A stretch of DNA of 64,000 nucleotides from Entomospira culicis (GCF_028748145.1 NZ_CP118181.1:1240211-1304210); one strand, 5' to 3'. Numbered from the stretch's first letter, positions 52,435-61,240 are shown. Translations and numbers: made by a program. Notes: generated by a model not told the origin, from the letters alone.

Positions 52435-54051
52435 CTAGCAAGTGGGATAATTCATCTTCTCTAGCTTTTCGATATTTTTTCTAATAAGCTGATTTTTTAC
52501 TGCCAAAGCACCCTGCGCGCTATTGGCACTCTCTCTGAACGCCTCTAGTTCGACAAGCATTTGTGCATAGCTAGGTGCACGAATCATGCGTACTACAGCT
52601 TCATTACGCTCTTGTAAATAATGTTTCCAAACCCGCTCTTCGGCGCTTCTAAAAGGAAGTTCGGTCTGCTCAAGGGCAAAACAAGGAGTCATTTTATCCC
52701 TTGTCCAAGCAAAAATTTGCTTCATCTCTGGAGCCAAGGTATCACTATAACGCAACTTCCAATTACCTTCTTCTAACCAAATTAACTCACGGATAGCGCT
52801 CTCTTTTTGATAGTTTAAGGGATCACGAGCACGCCACTGCTGATACTCTGGAGTAAAGCGGTAAAGACCATCGTCATCTAAAAAATAAGACTCCCCCTCT
52901 ACCCCCAATGTTGCAGTTTTATGACCCTCTTCAGTCATGAGATAAGTAATGAGCTGCATAGCCCGCTCTTTGTGTTGAGAATTTTGGGTAACATAGGTTA
53001 ATGTCCAACCAGCTAGTCCCATCTGATACATGGTTGGAGGATCAAGATTACGATTAGCCGGTCCATCTACAGCGATATAATGCTGTTGTGGATCGCGCTT
53101 ATAATTTTGAATAATCGCAGGGGTCGTTCCAAACAATCCAGAGGTCAACAAAGCAAAAAATTTACCCTCCGCCACCCCATCATAGATATGCATATTATTA
53201 AAGGAAAAATTATCATCAATAATCAATCCCTCTTGATAGGCCTCGCGTAATACATTCACCCAGCGTAAATACTCTTCATCAAACACCCCCTCATAATATT
53301 GACTATCAACAATACGAGGAACAGCTAAAAACATCAAAAGCACATCAATCACGGATCCACCTTTACTCAAGCCTCTAATAACTAAAGGCGCAGTTAAATT
53401 GGCATCAAATGCTTTTGCACCCCTTAACGCGGCCAAAAATCCATCGGGAGTGCGCATATCAGGAGAACCAAGAGCTTGATAAATATCAGCACGTACAATA
53501 AGACCTTCCCCACCGATCATGACAACATTGTCGCCAAAAAAGTCATCATAATTGCTCGATAAGCTAGGATAACCATAGATATTTCCATCTGCTTGCTGGT
53601 ACCACGCCAAAGAATCTGCACGCGCTACTTCATAAAAATAAGGATCATAAGCATCAGCCAAGAGATTCAAAGGTACCGCCCACTTAGTCGCGTACTCATT
53701 AAAATGGAGCTTATTATCCATCGTGATAATATCTGGTAACTCACCAGAAGCAAAGAGTAATTGCAGTTGATCGTCATCCCCTACCAAAAAGTGAATCTGT
53801 GTTTTTGTATCCAATAAGATCTTTTTCGAGACTAAATCATGCCCACTGCCCTTCATGGGAAATGCAGGAATATTCACATACCAAGTAATTACTCCAGACT
53901 CATCCATTAAATGATAGCTCGGTTGTCCAGCATCTATAGAAAAACGACTCCTCGGAAGCTCTCGTTCATGTAAAGCATCGTCATTCTCTCCTCGAGTACA
54001 TCCAACCAACAACATAAACCCCAACACTATAAACGCTCTATACTTCCACAT
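52435..54051 (-). CDS. Extracellular solute-binding lipoprotein (sugar-type ABC SBP), orphan
   Basis: A 538-residue lipoprotein with signal peptide and lipobox MLLVGC (Cys18), then a periplasmic-binding fold. LLFASGELPDIITMD is the conserved region 1 of family-1 sugar SBPs. Later AMQLITYLMTEEGHKTATLGVEGESYFLDDDGLYRF matches LplA-type oligosaccharide-binding proteins. AAGGA is upstream of the ATG. No permease or ATPase genes are adjacent. The ligand cannot be inferred. Confidence 0.85.
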   Translation of the reverse strand: MWKYRAFIVLGFMLLVGCTRGENDDALHERELPRSRFSIDAGQPSYHLMDESGVITWYVNIPAFPMKGSGHDLVSKKILLDTKTQIHFLVGDDDQLQLLFASGELPDIITMDNKLHFNEYATKWAVPLNLLADAYDPYFYEVARADSLAWYQQADGNIYGYPSLSSNYDDFFGDNVVMIGGEGLIVRADIYQALGSPDMRTPDGFLAALRGAKAFDANLTAPLVIRGLSKGGSVIDVLLMFLAVPRIVDSQYYEGVFDEEYLRWVNVLREAYQEGLIIDDNFSFNNMHIYDGVAEGKFFALLTSGLFGTTPAIIQNYKRDPQQHYIAVDGPANRNLDPPTMYQMGLAGWTLTYVTQNSQHKERAMQLITYLMTEEGHKTATLGVEGESYFLDDDGLYRFTPEYQQWRARDPLNYQKESAIRELIWLEEGNWKLRYSDTLAPEMKQIFAWTRDKMTPCFALEQTELPFRSAEERVWKHYLQERNEAVVRMIRAPSYAQMLVELEAFRESANSAQGALAVKNQLIRKNIEKLEKMNYPTC

Positions 54052-54070
54052 CTACTTAATCCTTAGATTA

Positions 54071-54105
54071 AAAATAAAAATCAACCCCACAAACGAGAGG
54101 TTGAT
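54071..54105 (-). terminator. Terminator of tRNA-Cys
   Basis: 7-bp stem ATCAACC / GGTTGAT (54080-54086, 54099-54105), 12-nt loop, then a T-rich run on the minus strand. Confidence 0.75.
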
Positions 54106-54110
54106 CACAA

Positions 54111-54182
54111 AGGCGTCGATGGGATTCGAACCCACGCATGAAGGTTTTGCAGACCTCTCCCTTACCACTTGGGTACGACGCC
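54111..54182 (-). tRNA. tRNA-Cys (anticodon GCA)
   Basis: Minus-strand cloverleaf with acceptor GGCGTCG/CGACGCC, anticodon loop TCTGCAA, T arm TGGG-type GTGGG-TTCGAAT-CCCAT and discriminator U73, the identity base of tRNA-Cys. CCA is not encoded. An open frame on the opposite strand here is a shadow. Confidence 0.95.
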
Positions 54183-54295
54183 AAAAATCGTTACATATAT
54201 CACATAACGTGCTTATTATACACAAAACGCCCCACTCTGTAAAGCCCTATCGCGATAAATTTATCACAAAGTATGTGCAAGGGCGCGCTTTCCCC

Positions 54296-54325
54296 TTGAT
54301 AAAAGTTGCGCCCTTGGCTATAATA
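54296..54325 (+). promoter_or_regulatory. Predicted promoter for tyrS
   Basis: TTGATA (54296-54301), 18-nt spacer, TATAAT (54320-54325). AAAAAGGGG lies before the tyrS ATG. Confidence 0.75.
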
Positions 54326-54369
54326 GTGGCATTACTCTATATCTTATACAGACAAAAAAGGGGACTCGT

Positions 54370-55773
54370 ATGAAAGAAACTCTCTTTACCGAGCTACACC
54401 AACGCGGATTTTTTAATCAGTGCACCAACGAAGCCGGATTGGCAAAGGCTATCCTAGAGCATCGTGAAAAAAACCTCCCTTTTGCTGTCTATCTGGGCGT
54501 AGACCCCACTGCAGAGAGTCTGCATATCGGGCACACCTTGCCTCTCTATATGCTTAAACATTTGCAAAATATCGGCTTAAAGATCATTGTGATCGTTGGA
54601 GGAGGCACCGCGCGCATTGGTGATCCTTCGGGCAAAAGTTCGGCGCGTCCCATTCTCACCCAAGAGAAGATTGAGAGTAATGCCCAAAAAATCAAAACAC
54701 AGGTGATGCGCTTCTTTGCCGACGATCCTGATGTGACCTTTGTGGATAATGGAGAGTGGCTCAACGAGTTGCGTTATATCGACTTTTTACGCGATATCGG
54801 CAAGCATTTTAGCGTCAATCGCATGCTTAGTTTCGATACCTATGCCTCACGCTTAGAGAGTGGCTTGAGTTTTTTGGAATTCAACTACCAACTCCTTCAG
54901 AGCTACGACTTTGCGCAACTCTTTAGCCATCATCACTGTAAACTACAAATCGGTGGGCAAGACCAATGGGGCAACATCATCTCTGGCGTCGATCTCATTC
55001 GTCGCCTACATGGGGAAGAAGTCTTTGGCTTAACCTGCCCGCTCATCATGACCTCCAGCGGTCAAAAGATGGGCAAGAGCGAAAATGGCGCTATCTTTTT
55101 AGACGCTAGCCTCACCTCGCCTAGTGAATTCTATCAATATTGGCGTAACTGTAGCGATGCCGATGTGGAACGTTACCTTAAACTCTTCACCTTCCTCCCC
55201 TTAGAGATTACGCAAGCGTTGACTAAAGAGAAGAGCGTAGAAGCAATCGCCGTTGCCAAAGATCGCCTTGCCTATGAGACCACCAAACTGATTCATGGGG
55301 AAGACGTCGCCCAACAGAGCCAAGAGCAGAGTCGAATTCTCTTTACTCGCTTCTCTGAACCACTGGGTCAAAAAGAGCGCGAAGATCGGGTAAAACATAT
55401 CGTGAAAACAGCTATTGGTGGAGCACTCCTAGCCACCATAACAGGAGGCGTGGGGCTTGCCGGGGCCATTGTCGGTGCTGCCATTGGTAAGGCAACCAGT
55501 AGTAAAAGTAGCTCAGGTGGTATCGCCTACAGCACCCTATCTACCGCGGATCTCGCGAAAGAGCTTACCCTTGCCGATCTCTTTGTGCAGGCAGGTCTTG
55601 CCAACAGCAAAGGGGAGTATCGCAAAAAATTAGTTGCGGGAAAAGCTGCCTACTGCAACGAAGCGCTCATTACCGAAGCCGATGCGCCCATACATGCCGA
55701 TCTCTTTATCGATGGCGCGATCCTTTTACGCGCTGGCAAGAAGCGTTACTATATCTTTGTCTTAGAAGCATAA
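54370..55773 (+). CDS. tyrS: Tyrosyl-tRNA synthetase with a glycine-zipper insertion
   Basis: TyrRS charges tRNA(Tyr). The 467-residue protein has YLGVDPTAESLHIGHTLPLYML (HIGH), GGGTARIGDPSG, FLEFNYQLLQSYDFAQL, IGGQDQWGNIISG and KMSKS-type GQKMGKSENGAIFLD. The C-terminal S4 domain has LFVQAGLANSKGEYRKKL. It is longer than the usual 400-430 residues. Between the anticodon-binding part and the S4 domain lies an inserted segment (about 338-387): a basic helix, then a strongly hydrophobic Gly/Ala stretch with GxxxG-like spacing (347-375), then a Ser-rich linker. The reading frame is intact. Confidence 0.94.
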   Translation: MKETLFTELHQRGFFNQCTNEAGLAKAILEHREKNLPFAVYLGVDPTAESLHIGHTLPLYMLKHLQNIGLKIIVIVGGGTARIGDPSGKSSARPILTQEKIESNAQKIKTQVMRFFADDPDVTFVDNGEWLNELRYIDFLRDIGKHFSVNRMLSFDTYASRLESGLSFLEFNYQLLQSYDFAQLFSHHHCKLQIGGQDQWGNIISGVDLIRRLHGEEVFGLTCPLIMTSSGQKMGKSENGAIFLDASLTSPSEFYQYWRNCSDADVERYLKLFTFLPLEITQALTKEKSVEAIAVAKDRLAYETTKLIHGEDVAQQSQEQSRILFTRFSEPLGQKEREDRVKHIVKTAIGGALLATITGGVGLAGAIVGAAIGKATSSKSSSGGIAYSTLSTADLAKELTLADLFVQAGLANSKGEYRKKLVAGKAAYCNEALITEADAPIHADLFIDGAILLRAGKKRYYIFVLEA

Positions 55774-55783
55774 GGAGCTCCCA

Positions 55784-56623
55784 ATGAAGATCCTCTTTTT
55801 AGGTCAACTTATCGGCAAACAGAGTATCGCCTTTGTGAAAGAACACTTGGCTAGTCTCAAAGCCGAACACCAAATTGATTGTACCATTGCTGTTGCCGAT
55901 GCCGTAACGGGAGGCTATGGTCTTGGTAAGAATCATGCCTTCTATCTGCGCAAACTGGGCATCGATCTCCTCCTTGGAGGAGAGGCAATGTTGAGTAAAC
56001 GCGACCTTGTCGAAGAGCTTGCCCAGATTCACTTTGTCTTACGTCCTGCTAACTTTACAGGCATCGGCAACTTTGGCTATGGCATGCGCCATCTCCACAC
56101 CCCGAAAAATCAACAGCTCAATATCATCAATGTGATGGGGATGATGGGATTTCATCGCGTGCATGCCAGTAATCCGTATCAGCTGGTTAATAAAATTCTC
56201 GATAATCCTAAGCACCCATCTCCCTTTACCCTTGTCGCTTTTAGCGCCATTGCCAGTGCCGAAAAACAGACCATGGCACATATGATGGCAGGAAAGTGTA
56301 GCGCCATCATTGGTTATGGCGCAAAGGCAATTACCCTCGATGCGCAAATTATCGATGAGACGGCCTATATCACCGATGTAGGACGTATTAGCGCACCATT
56401 TAGTGTGGCTGGATTTACTCCAGAGAGTGAAATCGAACGCTACACCACGCAACGTCCACGTAAAAGTGAAGAGTTAATCAGCGATGAAATAGAACTCCAA
56501 GCCGTCGTTATTACCTTGGACGATGAAACGGGAAAGGCAACGCACCTTCAACCCTTGCGCGCTACCTATCCGCTTAACGTCAAAGCCCCTGCCAATACTT
56601 CTGCAGAGTCAACTACTCCATAA
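55784..56623 (+). CDS. YmdB-like metallophosphoesterase homologue lacking metal ligands
   Basis: A 279-residue protein whose backbone matches the YmdB/TIGR00282 family: MKILFLGQLIGKQ, LRPANFTG, TYITDVG-like AYITDVGRISAPFSVAGF, and a TGKATHLQPL end. The residues that bind the two metals in YmdB appear replaced: GD(I/V)VG reads GQLIG, NGENAAGG reads VADAVTGG, GNHxWD reads GGEAMLSK, DFHAE reads AFSAI, and GTHTHVQTAD reads GYGAKAITLD. So it probably cannot act as a phosphodiesterase and may bind a partner or RNA (inference). It follows tyrS at 10 bp, likely in one operon, and its end overlaps the convergent SBP gene by 11 bp. Confidence 0.72.
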   Translation: MKILFLGQLIGKQSIAFVKEHLASLKAEHQIDCTIAVADAVTGGYGLGKNHAFYLRKLGIDLLLGGEAMLSKRDLVEELAQIHFVLRPANFTGIGNFGYGMRHLHTPKNQQLNIINVMGMMGFHRVHASNPYQLVNKILDNPKHPSPFTLVAFSAIASAEKQTMAHMMAGKCSAIIGYGAKAITLDAQIIDETAYITDVGRISAPFSVAGFTPESEIERYTTQRPRKSEELISDEIELQAVVITLDDETGKATHLQPLRATYPLNVKAPANTSAESTTP

Positions 56624-57545
56624 AACCAAGTACGCGTAAGCTCTCTTGCGTAGCATTAATACGTGCTTGGTCTACAACGCCACTCTCGGTGTAATAAGCC
56701 AATGTTGCATAAATTCCCGCTAAAATATCTTCATAAATGGCACCATCGATATACTGTTGCGCAATGGCTGCCGCCTCTTCAGGGTGATCGCGCGTAAAAC
56801 GCATCGCTTTGGTGAGCGCCTCATAAAACGCATTTAACACGCGTTGTTGCTCATCACTTTGCCATTGATTACTATTAGTCAAAATAAGCGCACCGGCTAA
56901 GGCAGAAAAATCAGAAGCCATCCACAACTGATACCGAACATCTTGTTCGCGCATCTGGAGAGGTTCGTTATTTGCAAAGACAACAACGGCATCCACCTCG
57001 CCTCGCTCAAGCGCAGCCAACTGCGCGTAACCTACTCGTACAATCTCCACATCTTCTTGGGAAATATCATAATAAGTCAAAAATTCCATCAGTGTAAGAT
57101 AAGAAGAGCCGGAGAGTTCAGAGACACCAATACGTCGACCGCGTAAATCCGATGGAAGGGAAATGGTTGGATCCATGCTCATCATTGCTAAAGGGGAGGT
57201 CTCATAATATTGATAGCTCGCTTGCAAAGGCATGCCCTGTGCACGGGCAAGTAAGTATTGATCGGCATCACCCAAGGCGAAATGCACCCGTCCACCTGCT
57301 AAAATCGAGAGAATATCACTGCCCATGCCATACTCAATCGTTAAATCGATGCCCGCTTGCGCGAAATATCCCTCATGCATTGCCACATACAACGGGGCAA
57401 ATTGCATGTTCGGAATGTAGCCAATCGCCAATGTTAAGGGCGTAAGCGTACGCGCCTCCTTCGCTGGTTTTGCTTGACAACTCAACAAAACGAACGCTAA
57501 TAACCCTAGTAATCCAACCTTTGTGTACCCAAATAATCTACACAT
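56613..57545 (-). CDS. ThiY/NMT1-like ABC substrate-binding lipoprotein, orphan
   Basis: A 310-residue lipoprotein with lipobox VLLSC followed by a type II binding fold: LAIGYIPNMQFAPLYVAMHEGYFAQAGIDLTIEYGMGSD, then GGRVHFALGDADQYLLARAQGMPL, both typical of NMT1/THI5-like proteins that bind thiamine pyrimidines or similar (SsuA/TauA relatives bind sulfonates). The start is the ATG at 57545, with AAGGAG upstream; the GTG two codons earlier overlaps that site. No permease genes and no TPP riboswitch-like element lie near, so the ligand stays open. Confidence 0.82.
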   Translation of the reverse strand: MCRLFGYTKVGLLGLLAFVLLSCQAKPAKEARTLTPLTLAIGYIPNMQFAPLYVAMHEGYFAQAGIDLTIEYGMGSDILSILAGGRVHFALGDADQYLLARAQGMPLQASYQYYETSPLAMMSMDPTISLPSDLRGRRIGVSELSGSSYLTLMEFLTYYDISQEDVEIVRVGYAQLAALERGEVDAVVVFANNEPLQMREQDVRYQLWMASDFSALAGALILTNSNQWQSDEQQRVLNAFYEALTKAMRFTRDHPEEAAAIAQQYIDGAIYEDILAGIYATLAYYTESGVVDQARINATQESLRVLGFME

Positions 57546-57589
57546 ACTCACTCCTTATCTCCTACCTAATCTTATCTTTGGTCGTCCAC

Positions 57590-57690
57590 AGGCGACCTCT
57601 TTTTCATTCTTTACTTAATTCACAAGAAGATCGTAGGCAAGTTCAGTTATATAAGAGAGAAAACGATCAGCTTAGCACGATTATCCCCAA
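57590..57690 (-). pseudogene. Decayed duplicate of the 3' end of the adjacent MBL/cNMP gene
   Basis: On the minus strand this stretch reads ADRFLSYITELAYDLLVN, then a stop, then VKNEKEVA. The intact neighbour ends ADRLISYMNELADDLLMN-QIENEKEIA. The DNA matches 57712-57810 well along about 85 bases. It lies directly downstream of the intact gene, has no start and an in-frame stop, so it is a remnant of a tandem partial duplication. Together with a small GGTCG/CGACC hairpin it fills the 57546-57709 gap. Confidence 0.8.
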
Positions 57691-57709
57691 ATTATTCCCG
57701 TATTGCTAT

Positions 57710-60001
57710 CTAATCATCCTCATCATAGGCAATCTCTTTTTCATTCTCAATCTGATTCATAAGGAGATCGTCGGCAAGCTCATTCATATAGGAGATCAGG
57801 CGATCGGCTTGCGCCACCAATTTGGCAATTTTATCTCCAGATTCCAGTAGTTCCCACAAGAGCAACGGCACAGAAATGAGTGCATCTAAAGGCAACTGCA
57901 CCACCGTAATCGCAGAGAGTGCAACAACTTGTGGAATCAACCCCTCGCTCTTAGCAAAAAAGACCTCTTGCCCGTAAAAGTAATCCTCCGAGAGCGTCTC
58001 TACCAAATTTTCCTTATGGAAAATACCCGCCATGCCCTCCACAATCAGACCCACTTGGCGCTGATGCCCTTCGGGTAAAATATCACCCTCTGCATACTGT
58101 ACCGTAGTCATCTTTTTATTGAGTTCATCCAGTAAATAACGAGAGGATATGGACTTAAATAATTCAGAGGAGCGAAGTTTTTTACGCCGATAAAACGAAT
58201 CAACATAAATATCTAAAGAGAGGTACTGACGGACAAAATGAAGATACTGCTGGGCATCAATCTTAATCACCTTAGCATAACTTACCGATCGATAGGTTCC
58301 CTCGCTGGTTGTACCCGTGAGAATTGCCTCCTCGCCCAAAAGCATGCCCGCCTCACAACGCACAATATCTCTAGCGGTGATATACTCAAACACCCCAGAA
58401 ACCACTAAATAGGCGTGCGTTAATGGTTCCTCTTTTTTAATCACGATAAGCCCTGGATTAATCAACTGACGCGGAAATTTTAAAAGCTCGCCACGTACCG
58501 AGTGAGAGATTTCGGGAAATAACTCCTCCAAATAGCGCTCGGCTGCCAGATGAAAGTAATCACGACTGGCCTCGATAAGCAACTCTTCTACGCCAAAATT
58601 CACCGTAGAAGCCATGATGCGCTGGTGCATAGCTGGTTGCCCCGTGGTGTGGCTCACGATCACTTTGATTGATTTATCGTCTTTAAAATCATCCACCTCT
58701 CCATGAATCAATCCGCCATTGGCATCAATCTTTTTGATATTTACCGCGCGCAAATAATTCTTCCAAACCCCTTCATAGCGACTAATCAAGAACTTTTGAT
58801 CCTCATCTTCGACCTGTAAAAATTGCTGATGTACCCGTTGGCTAATCACGTCCGCCAAATGCCCATAACTACGCATCTGCCCTTGATGATTGAGCATTTT
58901 AAAGTAAAAAATGTTCGTCTCCACCGGATGGGGAGAGAGGACAGGCATCACTTGTAACTGACCGATATACGTCCACTTTTCTAAAGGTAAATCATGCACA
59001 TCAAAGAATTTGCTAAAGACATCCTCATCAAAATTGAGCAATGCCATTAGCTTGCGCATCAGGGAGACACGCACCAATTTACTGGTATATAATTTGAGGC
59101 GCTTTTGCGATCGAATCAGCCCTGTCAAACCATTAAAATGATCGTCGTGGGCATGGGTCATAAAGACGCCCTCCACCTCCGAGAGCGAAATGCCAAACTT
59201 CTCCAACGCCTCCAGCACGTTCGGGCCTGCGTCGATCAGATAATACTTGCCCTCGGCACTGATGATACTACTCATACAAGGGCGATCTTTATCCCAGCCG
59301 TTACCCTCGCCACTGTGTAAGATAGCAAAGTCTTGCTTATGAATCGGGTGAAAGTCGAGGTTGTAAGGAATACCATACTGTTGCATCTCAGTAAGCGTTA
59401 AATCGATAATCTCCTCTTGATCCTGATACTGAAAGAGATACACATTAAGACCCAAACGCACCACATAGAGCTCGGGGGCAATCTCGTAAGGCTCTTCATT
59501 GGTCTTTATCTCAAAAAAATTGACCAAATCCTTCGATGTTTTAGGATCGCCATATTTAAATCGCTTCTTAAAGATAGAAACTTCTCGTTTCTGCTCCTCA
59601 CTAATATCATCAACACTCGCCAACTCATCGGCGGTTAAGCCATTAATCCCTCGATCCAAATACTCAATTTGTCCGGCGATCTGCTCAGGGATTCCCAAAA
59701 TCATCGGCTTACTGCCCGTATATCCAGGGTGATTAGGCAAAGCTAACCCCTGATTATACATCATATGCATGAGCGGAAATTCGGTAAGATTAGAAAAAGA
59801 ACCATTCTGGACGGAGACATCCGAAAGGAGGATGGCGTTAGCCCCGCTCTCCCAGAGCCATTGCTCATCCTCTATACGTTGGATAAATCCGGCACGCATC
59901 AGCAACTTAACCGAGTCCATGGGACAGCCACACAAAATGCGCATGCCCACCTCATGGCAATCTAAAAAGTATACCCCATTAGTTATCTGAAACTTCCGCA
60001 T
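57710..60001 (-). CDS. Metallo-beta-lactamase-fold protein with tandem cyclic-nucleotide-binding-like domains
   Basis: A 763-residue cytoplasmic protein. Residues about 1-200 are unassigned. The MBL-fold domain (about 225-500) has the metal motif MTHAHDDHFNGL (HAHDDH at 283-288), GWDKDRPCMSSII and YLIDAGPNVL upstream, and SHTTGQPAMHQRI downstream. Two cNMP-binding-like beta-barrels follow, at about 510-600 (INPGLIVIKKEEPLTHAYLVVSGVFEYI...GMLLGEEAILTG) and 625-725 (YAEGDILPEGHQRQVGLIVEGMAGIF). The C-terminus is helical and acidic. AAGGAA precedes the ATG. It sits 32 bp after fabV, so it may be the last gene of the fab operon. A nucleotide-controlled hydrolase or redox sensor is plausible, not shown. 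Confidence 0.75.
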   Translation of the reverse strand: MRKFQITNGVYFLDCHEVGMRILCGCPMDSVKLLMRAGFIQRIEDEQWLWESGANAILLSDVSVQNGSFSNLTEFPLMHMMYNQGLALPNHPGYTGSKPMILGIPEQIAGQIEYLDRGINGLTADELASVDDISEEQKREVSIFKKRFKYGDPKTSKDLVNFFEIKTNEEPYEIAPELYVVRLGLNVYLFQYQDQEEIIDLTLTEMQQYGIPYNLDFHPIHKQDFAILHSGEGNGWDKDRPCMSSIISAEGKYYLIDAGPNVLEALEKFGISLSEVEGVFMTHAHDDHFNGLTGLIRSQKRLKLYTSKLVRVSLMRKLMALLNFDEDVFSKFFDVHDLPLEKWTYIGQLQVMPVLSPHPVETNIFYFKMLNHQGQMRSYGHLADVISQRVHQQFLQVEDEDQKFLISRYEGVWKNYLRAVNIKKIDANGGLIHGEVDDFKDDKSIKVIVSHTTGQPAMHQRIMASTVNFGVEELLIEASRDYFHLAAERYLEELFPEISHSVRGELLKFPRQLINPGLIVIKKEEPLTHAYLVVSGVFEYITARDIVRCEAGMLLGEEAILTGTTSEGTYRSVSYAKVIKIDAQQYLHFVRQYLSLDIYVDSFYRRKKLRSSELFKSISSRYLLDELNKKMTTVQYAEGDILPEGHQRQVGLIVEGMAGIFHKENLVETLSEDYFYGQEVFFAKSEGLIPQVVALSAITVVQLPLDALISVPLLLWELLESGDKIAKLVAQADRLISYMNELADDLLMNQIENEKEIAYDEDD

Positions 60002-60033
60002 GATTCCTTCCTACTGAATAATATTTATCTATT

Positions 60034-61215
60034 TTAATCAATACGAGATGGGTCAACCTCTTGACTGTAATCGACCCCGTCCACCTCAAATCCGTGAATC
60101 TGCATAAACTCCTTACGAATACCCTCTAGGTCGGTCTCTTCACGTACTCTTGATAAATCTAAGTTATTCCACGCCAACTCAATCTCTTTTTGCAATGCAC
60201 GATCCATCTCCCAGTCATCAAGGCGAATACGCCCCACATCATCAACCAAGACCGTATCGTGATTGTAAAGACGATCCATAAGACGATAGGCCTGCTCAAT
60301 CGTGCCCTCATGCGTTCCCTTGGCTTTCATCAATTTATAAAGAATTGCCATATAAAGAGGTACAACCGGAATCACCGAACTCGCGCGTGTCATCACCGCC
60401 TTATTCACGCTAACATACGCCTTGCCATTAAGGGACGCTAACAAGGAGTTGAGTTCACCCACACTCTGCTCCAAATGCTCTTTGGCCTTACCAATCGTCC
60501 CTTCACGATAAAGTGGGTAAGTCATCTCTGGGCCAATGTAGCTATAGGCCATGGTAATTGCCCCCGCAGCAAGCAGATCGTGCGCTTTGAGTGCTTCTAT
60601 CCACAAAATCCAATCCTCACCGCCCATCACTTTGACGGTATTTTTTGCCTCTTCTTCGCTAGCAGGCTCGATAGTAACCTCACTGACCTGCGCATTAAAA
60701 ATATTCACCGTCTTACCCGTGTAAGGTTGCCCCGTCGGCTTCAACACACTCTTATAAGTGATGCCATCAGGCGCTGTGCGCATCGGGCTAGCCAGCGAGT
60801 AGACCACCAAATCGATCTTCTCGCCCTTAAAAAGCTCTTTGGCAGTGGCAATCACCTCGTCTTTACACGCTTGACTAAAGGCATCGCCCGAAAGAGTCAT
60901 CTCTTGCTTGCCATCGGCCTTCGCCAATTTAGAAAAAGCAAGATTATTATACCAGCCCACCGCGCCCACCTTATCAGCACTCCCAGCACGCTCAAAACTC
61001 ACACCAATCGTGGTGGCATCATTGACATAAGTGTTAATAATACGCGTTGCCAATCCGTAACCCGCGCTCGCGCCAATCACCAAAACGCGCTTAGGCCCAG
61101 CAATCTTAGGTTGTTTTTTCGCAAAGTCGATCAGCTCCTCCACTAGGCGCAGAGCGCCAGTGGGATGAGCATTGAGGCAGACATTCCCTGCCACTTTTGG
61201 TTCTATAATCATCAT
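60034..61215 (-). CDS. fabV: Trans-2-enoyl-CoA/ACP reductase FabV (TER)
   Basis: FabV catalyses the NADH-dependent last reduction of the fatty-acid elongation cycle; the same family includes spirochaetal TER acting on crotonyl-CoA. The 393-residue protein has the NADH motif VLVIGASAGYGLATRI, YSLASPMRT and the long active-site motif Y-x8-K in YSYIGPEMTYPLYREGTIGKAK. MTRASSVIPVVPLYMAIL and the C-terminal dimer helices also fit. AAGGAAGGA precedes the ATG. FabV enzymes are generally insensitive to triclosan. Placement right after fabZ supports a fatty-acid synthesis role here. Confidence 0.95.
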   Translation of the reverse strand: MMIIEPKVAGNVCLNAHPTGALRLVEELIDFAKKQPKIAGPKRVLVIGASAGYGLATRIINTYVNDATTIGVSFERAGSADKVGAVGWYNNLAFSKLAKADGKQEMTLSGDAFSQACKDEVIATAKELFKGEKIDLVVYSLASPMRTAPDGITYKSVLKPTGQPYTGKTVNIFNAQVSEVTIEPASEEEAKNTVKVMGGEDWILWIEALKAHDLLAAGAITMAYSYIGPEMTYPLYREGTIGKAKEHLEQSVGELNSLLASLNGKAYVSVNKAVMTRASSVIPVVPLYMAILYKLMKAKGTHEGTIEQAYRLMDRLYNHDTVLVDDVGRIRLDDWEMDRALQKEIELAWNNLDLSRVREETDLEGIRKEFMQIHGFEVDGVDYSQEVDPSRID

Positions 61216-61240
61216 ATTTATCCTTCCTTATCTACAAATT

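Noticed and set aside
54101-54373. Plus-strand open frame across the tRNA-Cys gene
   Set aside because: Its first 80 bases are the complement of a well-formed tRNA and its end lies in the tyrS promoter; no ribosome site or family similarity.
57546-57709. TPP riboswitch upstream of the ThiY-like gene
   Set aside because: The leader is short and lacks the conserved CUGAGA-type core; the region is instead a decayed gene end.
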